A stretch of DNA of 64,000 nucleotides from Gemmatimonadaceae bacterium (GCA_025934775.1 JAICWO010000006.1:186001-250000), one strand, 5' to 3'. Shown: positions 45,022-55,192, counted from the first letter of the stretch. The notes: a model not told the origin generated them from the letters alone. Made by a program: numbers and translations.

Positions 45022-45729
45022 ATGCTCGGAGTCCTGCTGGAATCTCGCGCACCCCGACAGCGGCGTGCCGGCGGCGCCGCGATGAGCGTCGCGGCGCATC
45101 TCGCCGTCGTCGGCGCGCTCACGGCAGCCGCCGCACACGCCACGCGTGTGACGCTCGACCATCCGTCGCCCGTGCTGCTGCGCTTCCCGCCGCCGCCGCG
45201 TCCACCGATCGCCGCACGCATGGACGCCGCCTCGGGTGCACCGGACGTGGTGGCGCCCGTTCCAGAGATCAGTCTGATGCACCTGCTGCCGCTCGCGCGC
45301 ATTCCGAACGCGATCCCGCCCGTCATCCAGGTCGCCGGGCACGCGTACGACAGCGTGGTGATCCGCGCCGGTCCGCACGGAGCGTCCAACGGTCTTCCCA
45401 AGAGCATTCTCGGCGACGGCGACGCGGAAGCGAACGATCGGTGGGGCGGCAGCGAAGCGCTCATGCACGTGGTCAGGGCGGCGAAGCCGCGCTATCCGGA
45501 CATGCTGCGGTCCGCCGGCATCGACGGGCGTGTGCTCGTGCAATTCACCGTCGACACGACCGGCCGTGTCGACATGGCGAGCGTGAAGATCCTCGCGTCG
45601 ACGCACGAGCTGTTCACGCGCGCGGTGCGCGACGCGCTCCGCGATTTTCGATTCGCGCCGGCGGAAGTCGGCGGACGCCGCGTGCCCGCGCTGGCGCAGA
45701 TGCCGTTCGAGTTTCAGCTCTCGCGCTGA
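45022..45729 (+). CDS. TonB C-terminal-domain protein
   Basis: The 235-residue protein has a hydrophobic segment near residues 20-40 (SVAAHLAVVGALTAAAAHAT), a short Pro-rich stretch (LRFPPPPRPP) and a C-terminal TonB-like domain at about 155-235 (PRYPDMLRSAGIDGRVLVQFTVDTTGRVDM and VRDALRDFRFAPAEV). This layout fits a TonB-family energy transducer anchored in the inner membrane. No exbB or exbD lies nearby. ATG 45022 is chosen for its GAGGAGGGA ribosome site. It converges on the efflux operon with a shared terminator. Confidence 0.88.
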   Translation: MLGVLLESRAPRQRRAGGAAMSVAAHLAVVGALTAAAAHATRVTLDHPSPVLLRFPPPPRPPIAARMDAASGAPDVVAPVPEISLMHLLPLARIPNAIPPVIQVAGHAYDSVVIRAGPHGASNGLPKSILGDGDAEANDRWGGSEALMHVVRAAKPRYPDMLRSAGIDGRVLVQFTVDTTGRVDMASVKILASTHELFTRAVRDALRDFRFAPAEVGGRRVPALAQMPFEFQLSR

Positions 45730-45736
45730 TGGGCGA

Positions 45737-45782
45737 AACGAGAGCGGGGCTGGATGCGTGTGCATCCAGCCCCGCTCTCGTT
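45737..45782. terminator. Bidirectional terminator hairpin
   Basis: A perfect 21-bp stem has arms 45737-45757 and 45762-45782 (beginning AACGAGAGCGGGGCTGG) and a GTGT loop. It lies between the convergent TonB-domain gene and the ABC permease gene, so it can end transcription from either side, although the T-tracts are short. Confidence 0.85.
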
Positions 45783-45805
45783 CGTGATTCGCGTTCGACT
45801 CGCGG

Positions 45806-47026
<1,221 letters not shown>

Positions 47027-47030
47027 ATGC

Positions 47031-48917
47031 TTAACGCCCCCGTCCGCCGGGCCCGCCGCCGCCCAGCGGGCTGGCGTTCTGCCGGATCCGGTCCTGCTGC
47101 TGCAGCCGCTGCGACTGGAGCGCGAGGGCGCTCAACAGCACCACGTGCTCGCCTTCCTTGAGCCCGCTCACCACTTCGGTGTAGTCGAGATTCGACTGCC
47201 CCGTCTGAATGATGCGCGGCGCAAAGTGCGTCTTGCTGCTGTCGGCCACGAAGACGAGCGCCGTGCGAATGCGGACCGGCGCACCCATCTCGGGCGATGG
47301 CGTGAGCGCGCCCGTGCCGGTCTGACCGCCGCGCGAACCCTGCGCACGCGATCCGAACCCGCCGCCCTGCGCGTTCTGGCCACCACTCTGCTTCCGCCGG
47401 CAGGCGCCCGCCGTGCGCGCGTCGATGCCGAGCTTCGTATAGATCGCGTTGACCGCCTGCATCTCGGGACTGCCGCGGAATCCGCCGCCGCCGCCCTGAC
47501 CCGGCTGGCTGCCGCCGCTGTTGCCGCCACCGCTGTTGCCGCCGGCAAACCCACCGCTCCGGCGCTGGCCGCCGTTCGCGCCTCCACCGAAGCCGCCGCC
47601 CTGACCGCGCATCGCCATCATCTTGTTGCGCAGGCTATCGAGCTGGGCTTTCTCCTTGGGGTGCTTCGCGAGGATTGCGTTGATCTTCTGGCAATCGGCG
47701 TCGGAGACCTGCATCCCGAATCCGCCCTGGCCACCCTGGCCACCCTGGCCACCCTGACCGCCTTGGAAGCCTCCACCCTGCTGGCCGCCCTGCTGCGCGA
47801 CCAACGCGACGTCGCCGCCGGACGTGGTCGCTGCTCCCGTCGTCTGCGCGCCGTTCGCGCCCGGCTGGCCGCCGTTGCCGCTGTTCCCGCCCGGGCCTCC
47901 GCCGCCGTTCCGGCGACCGCGGCCGAAACCGCCGCCACGTCCGGCGGGATTGAAGCCTTGCGCCTTGAGCTCGGCGTTGATCGTGTCCGCGCTCATTCCG
48001 AGCATCGCGCCCGTGGCCACCGCTTCGCGCGGACTCTTGACGGCGTCGTTCGGAATCGCGAGCACGTTGTCACGCTCGTCGATCAGCACGGATACCTCGC
48101 CGTTCATGCCGGGGCGGAGCAGTCCTTCTGCGTTCTCGAGATTCACGAGCACCGGGAACATCGTCACGTTCTGCTGGACGACGGCCTGCGGCTCGATCTT
48201 CTCGACCGAGCCGCTGAAGCGGCGGTCGGGATATGCGTCGACGGTGACGTTGGCGGGCTCGCCTGGGTGCACGTTGCCGATGTCCGTCTCGTTGAACAGC
48301 GCGCGGATGCGTACGACGCCGAGGTCGGCCATCTGTACGATCGTCGTGCCGCCGCTCACGGAGCCAGTGGCCGATGCGATGACGGTGCCGACCGACACGT
48401 TCTTGGTGATGACGGTGCCTTCGGTCGGCGCCTTGACTGTCGCGTCCTCGAGCGACTGCTTGGCCAGATCGAGCGCGGCCTTCGCGCTGACGACGCCCGA
48501 TTTCGCGTTCTCATAATTCACCGCGACCTGCTCGTACTCCTGCGGCGTGATCACGCGCGCCTTGAACATCGCCTCGTTACGGGTCTTGTCCTGCTCGGCG
48601 ACCTGCAGCTTGGCCTGCGCGGCCTCGAGGGCGGCGTTCGCCTGGTCGTAGCGGTTCTGCACGTCGCGCGTGTCGATCTGCACGATGAGGTCGCCGGGCT
48701 TGACGTGCGTTCCCGTCTCGACCGGCATCTGCGTGATCACACCGGACGCCTTGGATTTGACGTCGATGATCGTGATCGGCTCGATCGAGCCGTTTGCCTG
48801 AGCGTCGACGATGATGTCGCGCCGCGTAACGGTGGCGGTCTGCACGGCGGGTGCGACCTGCTTCTTGGCGCACGCCGCCGCGGCAATGATGAGGGCCGCT
48901 CCGAGATATCGTCTCAC
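47031..48917 (-). CDS. Periplasmic adaptor (HlyD/MacA-like) with a long Gly-rich insertion
   Basis: The 628-residue membrane-fusion protein has a lipoprotein-type signal (LIIAAAACAKK). A barrel-sandwich hybrid domain and hairpin follow (ANGSIEPITIIDVKSKASG and KSGVVSAKAALDLAKQS), then a beta barrel (about 215-310). Residues 327-540 are an insertion of Gly/Gln/Asn-rich sequence holding two short Cys-containing helical modules (MQVSDADCQKINAILAK and MQAVNAIYTKLGIDART). The final membrane-proximal domain resumes at about 545. Start is a GTG with a well-placed AGGAG. Links TolC and permease genes. Confidence 0.88.
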   Translation of the reverse strand: MRRYLGAALIIAAAACAKKQVAPAVQTATVTRRDIIVDAQANGSIEPITIIDVKSKASGVITQMPVETGTHVKPGDLIVQIDTRDVQNRYDQANAALEAAQAKLQVAEQDKTRNEAMFKARVITPQEYEQVAVNYENAKSGVVSAKAALDLAKQSLEDATVKAPTEGTVITKNVSVGTVIASATGSVSGGTTIVQMADLGVVRIRALFNETDIGNVHPGEPANVTVDAYPDRRFSGSVEKIEPQAVVQQNVTMFPVLVNLENAEGLLRPGMNGEVSVLIDERDNVLAIPNDAVKSPREAVATGAMLGMSADTINAELKAQGFNPAGRGGGFGRGRRNGGGGPGGNSGNGGQPGANGAQTTGAATTSGGDVALVAQQGGQQGGGFQGGQGGQGGQGGQGGFGMQVSDADCQKINAILAKHPKEKAQLDSLRNKMMAMRGQGGGFGGGANGGQRRSGGFAGGNSGGGNSGGSQPGQGGGGGFRGSPEMQAVNAIYTKLGIDARTAGACRRKQSGGQNAQGGGFGSRAQGSRGGQTGTGALTPSPEMGAPVRIRTALVFVADSSKTHFAPRIIQTGQSNLDYTEVVSGLKEGEHVVLLSALALQSQRLQQQDRIRQNASPLGGGGPGGRGR

Positions 48918-49030
48918 GTGACTCGTTCTCCTGAAATCGGCCGGGTGGGGTGGCCGTGTCTGTGCTTAGTCTACGCGACAGCGAGCCCGAATGCTGGACG
49001 GCACGGGTCGCGCGGGCGCGCCGATGAGCG

Positions 49031-49059
49031 AAGGGCCGAGAGCGGAGCTCTCGGCCCTT
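49031..49059 (-). terminator. Hairpin between tolC-like and adaptor genes
   Basis: A perfect 13-bp stem (arms 49031-49043 and 49047-49059, AAGGGCCGAGAGC) has a three-base loop. It starts 23 bases after the TolC-like stop on the minus strand. It lacks a long T-tract, so it may only reduce read-through or protect the upstream mRNA. Confidence 0.65.
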
Positions 49060-49081
49060 GCGCACCGACCAGCTGGTGGGC

Positions 49082-50386
49082 TCAGGGCAGGTCGCGGCCG
49101 ATGACGGCCTCGATCTGCGCGCGAGCGTTGCGGTAGCTGAGCCGCGCCTGGATGAGCTGCTGACGCGCGGTGACCAGCGCGCTTTGCGAGTTGAGCACAT
49201 CGAGCAGCGTGGAGGCGCCGAGATTGTAGCGCTGCTGCTGCACGCGCAAATCTTCCTCGCTCGCCTGCACGTTGGTCTGCTGCACGCGCATCGTCTCTTC
49301 GGCGTTGCGGAGCGTCGCCATGTCGGTGATGATGCTCTGCTGCGCGCCGAGCCGCGCGTCCTTCAGCTCCGCCTGCGTATTCTGATAGCTGATCTCCGCC
49401 GCCGCGATGTTGTTCTCGCGCGAGAAGCGGTTGAAGATCGGATAGTTCAGGCTGAGGCTGATGCCGCGCGTGTACGGGTACGGATTGCTATTCAGTCCGT
49501 AGATCGCCGACGTGCCGCTCCCCGAGTAGGAGAGGTTTGCGGTGACCGTCGGCAGATACGCGGTCTTTGCCGAACGTTCCGACGCGCGGTTGGCGTTGAG
49601 CTGCGCGTCGAGCTGCCGGATCGCCGGGCCGTCGAGCGCAAGCTGCATGACCTGCGCGCTGTCGATCGGCGCGACCGGGTGCGCGACGGTGTCGGCCGGG
49701 TCGGCGGTGACGAAGTACGGCGTGCCGACGAGGCGCGTGAGCGCGGCCGACTGCGTCTGATAGCTGTTCTGCGCGGAGAGGAGCGCGAGCTGCGCGTTGC
49801 CAACTTGGACGACGCTGCGCAGCGAATCGGAGACGTTCGCGGCGCCGGCCTTCACGCGCGCGATCGACTGCTGGAGCTGGAGCTGCGCGGCCTCGAGTTG
49901 GGCGCGCGCCGCGCCTTCCGATTCCTTGGCGGCGAGAATCGAGTTGTACGCCTGCTTCACCTGAAAGGCGACGTTGTACTCGGTCGTCACCGCGGAGGCC
50001 TGCTGCGCGACGACGTTCGCTTTCTGTGTCTTGATGTCGGCGAACATCTTGCCGGCGTCGAAGAGCGTGACTTGCGAGTTGAGGCCCGTGTTGTACGACC
50101 ACGCGGGAATGAAGTCGATGAGCTGGTTGCCCGGGCCGACGCGCTGGCCGGCGCTCTTGCTCTGGCCCGCCGATGCGTTGAGGGTCGGAATCAGCGCGGC
50201 GCGCGCGGAACGCACGTTGTTGTTCGCCGTGCGAATCGCGTTTTCGGCAGTGATGTTCGAGACGTTGTTCTCCCTGGCGAGGCGCACGGCCTCCGTCACG
50301 GAGATGGGATGAAAGGTCGTATCCGTCACCTGCTGCGCCACCAGCGCGGCTGGCGTCGCGAGCAGCAGTATCAATTTCCTGAGCAT
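49082..50386 (-). CDS. TolC-family outer membrane efflux protein
   Basis: The 434-residue protein has a signal peptide (MLRKLILLLATPAALVAQQ), then two homologous coiled halves. Each has the TolC/OEP beta strand-long helix arrangement: TPISVTEAVRLA-like opening, PTLNASAGQ and, later, AAEISYQNTQAELKDAR and STLLDVLNSQSALVTARQQL. It should form the trimeric outer-membrane duct for the adjacent adaptor and permease. Its start overlaps the preceding small gene by 16 bases, which suggests translational coupling. ATG 50386 yields the signal peptide. Confidence 0.93.
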   Translation of the reverse strand: MLRKLILLLATPAALVAQQVTDTTFHPISVTEAVRLARENNVSNITAENAIRTANNNVRSARAALIPTLNASAGQSKSAGQRVGPGNQLIDFIPAWSYNTGLNSQVTLFDAGKMFADIKTQKANVVAQQASAVTTEYNVAFQVKQAYNSILAAKESEGAARAQLEAAQLQLQQSIARVKAGAANVSDSLRSVVQVGNAQLALLSAQNSYQTQSAALTRLVGTPYFVTADPADTVAHPVAPIDSAQVMQLALDGPAIRQLDAQLNANRASERSAKTAYLPTVTANLSYSGSGTSAIYGLNSNPYPYTRGISLSLNYPIFNRFSRENNIAAAEISYQNTQAELKDARLGAQQSIITDMATLRNAEETMRVQQTNVQASEEDLRVQQQRYNLGASTLLDVLNSQSALVTARQQLIQARLSYRNARAQIEAVIGRDLP

Positions 50387-50766
50387 TGCCTCTTTGGCTC
50401 CTTTGCCGTTTCGGCGTCGTGTCGTGCCTTGGCTTCCTGTCGGCGGGCGTTGAGCTTCGCGAGCTGGGCAGAGCTCAACAGGGAGTCGACCTGCGCGTGA
50501 AAGCGTACGCGCATGGAGTCGACGGTCGGGCGCTGCGGCGCGAACAACGCCTTCATCTTGCAATCCTCATCGAACGCGAGCGAGTCGATCGTCCCGCGCT
50601 GCTTCTCGGAGAGTCCGAGGTCGTCGTAGAACCGGCTGCGGAGCGGCCCGTACTGCGACGCGAAGCTCTGATGCCGGATGTACCGGTCGGCGGAAAAGCC
50701 GAGGGCGCCGCCCACGAGCAGCGCGCCGAGCAGGAACATCAGTGCCTGTTGTTTTGCGTGCGCCAT
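50371..50766 (-). CDS. CpxP/Spy-like periplasmic or membrane protein
   Basis: The 131-residue product has an N-terminal membrane or signal segment (MFLLGALLVGGALGFSADR) and an alpha-helical remainder containing LGLSEKQRGTIDSL and AQVDSLLSSAQLAKLNARRQ. The LxxxQ-like pattern resembles the LTxxQ motif of heavy-metal-sensor/CpxP/Spy proteins, which bind misfolded proteins or metals. Function here is inferred from that resemblance and its place between the anti-sigma candidate and TolC genes. Confidence 0.72.
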   Translation of the reverse strand: MAHAKQQALMFLLGALLVGGALGFSADRYIRHQSFASQYGPLRSRFYDDLGLSEKQRGTIDSLAFDEDCKMKALFAPQRPTVDSMRVRFHAQVDSLLSSAQLAKLNARRQEAKARHDAETAKEPKRQCSGN

Positions 50767-50779
50767 GACGATCTCCGAA

Positions 50780-51148
50780 TTAACGGCCGCCGAACAGGTA
50801 ACGAATGCGCGCTTCCCGGTCGTCCTGGAGGGCGGGCCGGATCGCGGTGGCCGCCGGAACGGGCGGCGCGGACAACATCTGATCGGCGGCGATGTCGGCT
50901 TCGCTCTGCCGAGCGCGATACATCGCGATGCCGGCGGCGACGAGCAGCACGGCGGCGGCGGCGAGCGCGGGACGCACCCAGCGATCGAGCTCCGTCCACC
51001 AGCCCAGCTCCACGTCGGCCACGCGGGCCATGATCCGTGCTTCCAGCTCGTTCCAATACGCGTTGCCCGCCGGGGCGGCGTAGAGCGAGCGAAGCCCGCG
51101 CACCACCTCGTCGTCGTCGTTGTTGGAGAACAGCCGAATGTCGGTCAT
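50780..51148 (-). CDS. Putative anti-sigma factor (membrane-anchored)
   Basis: The 122-residue protein has an acidic cytosolic N-terminal part (about 1-55), one membrane helix (VRPALAAAAVLLVAAGIAMY) and a short outer tail. Its start codon overlaps the sigma gene stop (ATGA), the usual arrangement for anti-sigma factors. The HxxxCxxC zinc motif of ZAS anti-sigma factors is not present, so it would be a non-canonical type. The call is by context; the sequence itself is not diagnostic. Confidence 0.65.
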   Translation of the reverse strand: MTDIRLFSNNDDDEVVRGLRSLYAAPAGNAYWNELEARIMARVADVELGWWTELDRWVRPALAAAAVLLVAAGIAMYRARQSEADIAADQMLSAPPVPAATAIRPALQDDREARIRYLFGGR

Positions 51149-51735
51149 AGATCGCTCCGAACGTCCTTCAATATGCGGCGCAGCGCCGCGCGTGCATGAT
51201 GCAGGTCCGAGCGGGCGGTGCCCTCCGGAATTCCCAGCATCTCGCCAATCTCCCCGTGTGTGAAGCCTTCCACGTCGTGCAATACGATGACGGATCGCTG
51301 CCGATCCGTGAGCTGCAACAATGCTTCATTCAACCGCCGCCGCAACTCGTCCGATTCGCCCGGGTCGCGGAACGGCATCGGCACCGCTTCCGGCAGCTCG
51401 TCCGCATCGCGGACTTTCCGCCGCCGCACCAGGTCCAGCGACGCATTGGCCATGATGCGGTACAGCCACGCGCCGAACGGTTGATCGGGAAGAAACCGGT
51501 CCAGCGCCTTGAAGGCGTGGAGGAATCCCTCCTGCACCGCGTCTTCCGCGTCCTCGTGCGTGAGCACGATCGCGCGACACACGGCGTACGCCCGACGCTG
51601 GTGCGCTCGCACCAGACGCGCGAACGCGTCGGTGTTTCCGCGCTGCGCGGCGATGACCAGCGCGCGTTCGTCGGCTCTGGCGTCAGCAGTGGACGTCATT
51701 CCGATCGGACGAACGAGGGTTGTCGCAGCGGTCAT
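51145..51735 (-). CDS. ECF (RpoE-like) sigma factor
   Basis: The 196-residue sigma-70 family group 4 factor has region 2 (RGNTDAFARLVRAHQRRAYAV and DAEDAVQEGFLHAFKALDRF, PFGAWLYRIMANASLDLVRRR) and region 4 (LTDRQRSVIVLHDVEGFTHGEIGEMLGIPEGTARSDLHHARAALRR). It directs RNA polymerase to extracytoplasmic-stress promoters. ATG 51735 is chosen; a further ATG lies 36 bases in. It heads an operon with a putative anti-sigma, CpxP-like protein and efflux genes. Confidence 0.95.
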   Translation of the reverse strand: MTAATTLVRPIGMTSTADARADERALVIAAQRGNTDAFARLVRAHQRRAYAVCRAIVLTHEDAEDAVQEGFLHAFKALDRFLPDQPFGAWLYRIMANASLDLVRRRKVRDADELPEAVPMPFRDPGESDELRRRLNEALLQLTDRQRSVIVLHDVEGFTHGEIGEMLGIPEGTARSDLHHARAALRRILKDVRSDL

Positions 51736-51792
51736 CGAGACGTGGCCGGTGTCCACTCTCAATAACGTGGCGGGCGGGGGGAACGTTGATCC

Positions 51793-52455
51793 TCAGCGGG
51801 CCTGCTCCCGAGCACCCGATCCGGCCGCCGGACCGCCGCCGCTCGCGGTGTCCGCGGCGGGGGTTCCGGCGAGGCCGATCGTGTCCGCGGCCGCGCGCAT
51901 CGCGTCGATCACGAACTGAATGTGCTGATCGAGATCGACGCCCAACTCTTGGACGCCAATCATGATATCCTCACGGCTCACGCCCTTCGCGAACGCTTTG
52001 TCCTTCATCTTTTTTCGAACGGACTTGGCGTCCACGTCGTGCACGCTCTTCGAGGGCTTCACGAGCGCCGTCGCGGTGATCAACCCGCTCAGCTCGTCCA
52101 CGGCGAACAGCGCGCGCGCCATCCGCGTCTCGCGCGCGACGTTGGTGTACGCGGCATGGCCGAGGATCGCCTGCAGGATGTCCTCCGGCCAACCGCGGTC
52201 GCGCAGGATGCGCACACCCGTCGACGGATGTTCGTCGGTCGGCGAATGTGCATCGTTGGGATAGCGCTCGTAGTCGAAGTCGTGGATCAGGCCGGCGAGT
52301 CCCCAGCGCTCGGGATCCTCGCCGAAGTGCGATGCATACGCGCGCATCGCCGCTTCCACGGTGAGCATGTGCTTGCGGAGCGATTCGCTCGCGGTGTACT
52401 CGTGCATCAAAGCGAGCGCATCGTCTCGCGTCGGCAGCGCGGGTTCGGTCGTCAT
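51793..52455 (-). CDS. HD-domain hydrolase
   Basis: The 220-residue protein has the HD superfamily metal motifs, with His in RKHMLTVEAAM and the His-Asp pair in LIHDFDYER. More His residues lie in LGHAAYTNVARET. HD enzymes hydrolyse phosphate esters such as (d)NTPs or cyclic dinucleotides; the substrate is unknown. The tail (about 195-220) is Gly/Ala/Ser-rich and looks disordered. ATG 52455 is preferred to a TTG nine bases upstream. Confidence 0.88.
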   Translation of the reverse strand: MTTEPALPTRDDALALMHEYTASESLRKHMLTVEAAMRAYASHFGEDPERWGLAGLIHDFDYERYPNDAHSPTDEHPSTGVRILRDRGWPEDILQAILGHAAYTNVARETRMARALFAVDELSGLITATALVKPSKSVHDVDAKSVRKKMKDKAFAKGVSREDIMIGVQELGVDLDQHIQFVIDAMRAAADTIGLAGTPAADTASGGGPAAGSGAREQAR

Positions 52456-52506
52456 AGGTTCCAATATACCGCGCGGCCTGAGGCGGGATCCGCGCGTGCA
52501 GTACGC

Positions 52507-54066
52507 TCAGCTTATGGGTGATGCCGCCGGTGCGGCGCGGGACGCGATCTCGTCGGAGAGCGACGCCAGTGTCTTCAGATCGAACGGCTTCACGAGCACT
52601 CGGCAGCTCGTCTCGGCGACGAACGCGGCTACCTGCGGCGATTCCACTTCACCGGTGCAGAACACGAGGCGCGGCAGCAGCTCCGGGCGGAGATCTTTGA
52701 GCGCGCCGTGCAGCTCGATGCCGGAGACGTGCGGCATCTTCACGTCCGACAGCACGAGATCGAACGTCTCGCCGGCGTCGAGCAGGCGTTCGAATGCACG
52801 CGCGCCGTCCTCGGCTTCCACCACCGTCCAGCCGCGGCGACGGTAGAAGCGGCTGAGCGCCCGGCGGATCGTCTCTTCGTCTTCCACGAGGAGCACGCGG
52901 CGCGCTTGCGGTTGCCCTTCCGCCGCCAGGGCCTGCACCGGCTCAGGCGCGGCCCGGAACTCTCCGGACGGGAACATTGGTATGCGCATCGTGAACTGCG
53001 CGCCGCCGCCTTCACCCATGTCACGGTTGCGGGCGACGATCGCCCCGCCGTGCTGCTGCACGACGCCGAGCGAAACGGAAAGACCCAACCCCGTACCCAG
53101 ACCCATCGGCTTCGTCGTGAAGAACGGCTCGAAGATGCGCGGCAGCACGTCCGCGCGAATGCCGGGACCGTTGTCCGCGACGTCGACGATGAATTGCCCA
53201 TTGCTCACGCGCGCCGAGAGCCAGATCTCGCCGCCCGGGCCGGTCGCGTGCCCGGCGTTCACGATGAGGTTCGTCAGCACTTGCTCGATGCCGGCGCGAT
53301 CGATACTCACCGTCGACTCGCAGGCGTCGACGTGCAGCCAGACTTCGAGCTCGGCAAGCTGCGGCATGAGCGCGCGCGCAAGCTGATCGAGAAAGGGCCC
53401 GGTCTCCACGGGCTCTCGAACCGCCTCGCGGCTGCGCACGAACGACAGCAGATCGCGTACGATGGCGCGCGAGCGGCGGGCCTGCTGCGCGATGAGCCCG
53501 AGCGCCTCCTGCTCTTCGGCGCTCCGCTCGCTCGTCAGTAGATCTTCGGCGAACAGAAGAATCGCCGAGAGGGGATTGTTGAGCTCGTGCGCCACACCGG
53601 AGACGAGTTGGCCGAGCGCGGCGAGCTTCTCCGACTGGCGGAGCGCCTGCTCGGTGGTGCGGATCGCCGTCACGTCTTCGACGTAGCCGTCGAAATACTC
53701 GATCTCGCCCTCCGCGTCGCGCGCGGCGTAAACCCAGACGCGAGCGACGATGGCGCGGCCGTCTTTGCGGCGCCAGTTCAGGTCGTACGCTTTGCCGTGC
53801 GGCCAATTGTCATACTCGGCCACGACGCGCTGCCGCTCGGACGGGTCGGCGTAGACGCGCTGGATGTTGAGGGTGCGCAGCTCGTCCGGCGTGTAGCCGA
53901 GCATCTGGCAGAGCGCCGGATTGAGCGTCACGAACCGGCCGTCGTACGTCACGCGATAGATGCCGTACGGCGAGTTGTCGACGACCGAGCGATAGCGTTG
54001 TTCAGAAACACTGTCGGCCGGCGCATCACTGCTCGCGCACGCGGCGGGGTCTTGCGGTTTTTTCAC
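52507..54066 (-). CDS. Hybrid sensor histidine kinase (PAS-HisKA-HATPase-REC)
   Basis: The 519-residue cytosolic sensor kinase has a PAS domain at about 22-135 (SVVDNSPYGIYRVTYDGRF), dimerisation domain with the phospho-His (VSGVAHELNNPLSAIL), ATP-binding domain (VLTNLIVNAGHATG, DNGPGI, GTGLGLSVS) and a C-terminal receiver (about 390-515) with DLVLSDVKMP and the Lys in VLVKPFD. No membrane helices are seen, so the PAS ligand should be cytosolic or redox-related. The start is a GTG at 54066. No separate response-regulator gene is adjacent. Confidence 0.93.
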   Translation of the reverse strand: MKKPQDPAACASSDAPADSVSEQRYRSVVDNSPYGIYRVTYDGRFVTLNPALCQMLGYTPDELRTLNIQRVYADPSERQRVVAEYDNWPHGKAYDLNWRRKDGRAIVARVWVYAARDAEGEIEYFDGYVEDVTAIRTTEQALRQSEKLAALGQLVSGVAHELNNPLSAILLFAEDLLTSERSAEEQEALGLIAQQARRSRAIVRDLLSFVRSREAVREPVETGPFLDQLARALMPQLAELEVWLHVDACESTVSIDRAGIEQVLTNLIVNAGHATGPGGEIWLSARVSNGQFIVDVADNGPGIRADVLPRIFEPFFTTKPMGLGTGLGLSVSLGVVQQHGGAIVARNRDMGEGGGAQFTMRIPMFPSGEFRAAPEPVQALAAEGQPQARRVLLVEDEETIRRALSRFYRRRGWTVVEAEDGARAFERLLDAGETFDLVLSDVKMPHVSGIELHGALKDLRPELLPRLVFCTGEVESPQVAAFVAETSCRVLVKPFDLKTLASLSDEIASRAAPAASPIS

Positions 54067-54158
54067 GCGGCCGATCTGGTGCGATGAAGTCGGTGAGCCG
54101 ACTGGGAGGGAGCGAACGCGCCTGTCAGACGATCTCGGCGCGGGCTAGGATACGGTCC

Positions 54159-54971
54159 ATGGCACATCTGCGGTCCGTCGCGCTGCGGCGCTCGTCGGTG
54201 GCGGACGACGGCCGCTTTCCCTTCACCGTGCCGGTCATTCGATCGCTCGAGACGATCGATCTCGATGCGCCCGTCACCGTGTTCGTGGGCGAGAACGGCT
54301 CGGGCAAGTCGACGCTCCTCGAGGGGATCGCGGCGGCGGCGGGGCTGCCGGCGATCGGCGCCGAGAGCATCGACCGCGACCAGACTCTCGCCGGCCAGCG
54401 CGCCCTCGGCCGCGCGCTCGCGCTGACCTGGAACCGCCGGGTGCGCCGCGGCTTCTTTCTCCGCGCCGAGGATTTTTTCGGATTCGCCAAATCGCTCGCC
54501 ACGCTTCGCGCCGAGCTCACGCAGCGGCTCGCCGAGCTGGAGACGGAATACGCCGACCGGCCGGCGTACGCGAAATCGCTCGCCCGCATGCCGCCGGCCG
54601 CGTCGTTGGCCGACATGGAACGACGGTACGGCGTCGACCTCGACGCCAACTCGCACGGTCAGAGTTTTCTAAAGTTGTTCGGGTCGCGATTCACGCCGGG
54701 CGGGTTGTATCTGCTCGACGAGCCCGAGGCGCCGCTCTCGCCGCAGAGCCAGCTCGCGCTGATGGCGATGATCGGCGAGATGCTGCGGCAGGACGCCCAG
54801 TTCATCATCGCGACGCACTCGCCGATTCTCCTCGGCTACCCCGGCGCGGCAATCTACAGCTTCGACCGCGCGCCGGCGGCGCGCGTATCGTATGAGGAGC
54901 TCGAGCACGTCGTGCTCACGCGCGATTTTCTGAACGCGCGTGAACGGTACCTGAGGAAGCTCGAGCTGTAG
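54159..54971 (+). CDS. AAA-type ATPase (SMC/RecF-like predicted ATPase)
   Basis: The 270-residue P-loop ATPase has Walker A GENGSGKST, Walker B LYLLDEPEAPLS with the catalytic Glu, and the H-loop IIATHSPILLGY. Between them lie helices and the signature-like region. It matches small bacterial AAA_21-type predicted ATPases of unknown function that belong to the ABC superfamily. There is no membrane permease. ATG 54159 is used; it opens MAHLRSVALRR. It is divergent from the histidine kinase. Confidence 0.85.
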   Translation: MAHLRSVALRRSSVADDGRFPFTVPVIRSLETIDLDAPVTVFVGENGSGKSTLLEGIAAAAGLPAIGAESIDRDQTLAGQRALGRALALTWNRRVRRGFFLRAEDFFGFAKSLATLRAELTQRLAELETEYADRPAYAKSLARMPPAASLADMERRYGVDLDANSHGQSFLKLFGSRFTPGGLYLLDEPEAPLSPQSQLALMAMIGEMLRQDAQFIIATHSPILLGYPGAAIYSFDRAPAARVSYEELEHVVLTRDFLNARERYLRKLEL

Positions 54972-55002
54972 CGCCGCGCGCCGGCCGCGAGCGGCGTTGG
55001 CG

Positions 55003-55170
55003 CTACTTCGTCGCCGTGGCGGCGGGCTGCTCGTGCACGTAATGCTCGTGCGTCAGCGCGACGATGGTGCGCAGGATGGCGAAGATCACGATCGCGCCGA
55101 TGATGAGGCCGAGGAACGCGGCCTTCGTGTCGGAGCCGTGCGAGTGGTTGTGGTCGTCGTGTGCGGTCAT
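55003..55170 (-). CDS. Small His-rich membrane protein (55 residues)
   Basis: A 55-codon frame reads from ATG 55170 to TAG 55003. The N-terminal 16 residues are His/Asp-rich (MTAHDDHNHSHGSDTK), followed by one hydrophobic helix (AAFLGLIIGAIVIFAILRTI) and a short tail. His-rich termini in small membrane proteins may bind metal, but there is no proof. A clear Shine-Dalgarno is not seen, and the frame has coding-like third-position bias, so it is plausible but not certain. It lies 22 bases downstream of the cyclophilin gene on the same strand and might be co-transcribed. Confidence 0.62.
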   Translation of the reverse strand: MTAHDDHNHSHGSDTKAAFLGLIIGAIVIFAILRTIVALTHEHYVHEQPAATATK

Positions 55171-55192
55171 GGGGAGGAAATCGGGTCGGTGG

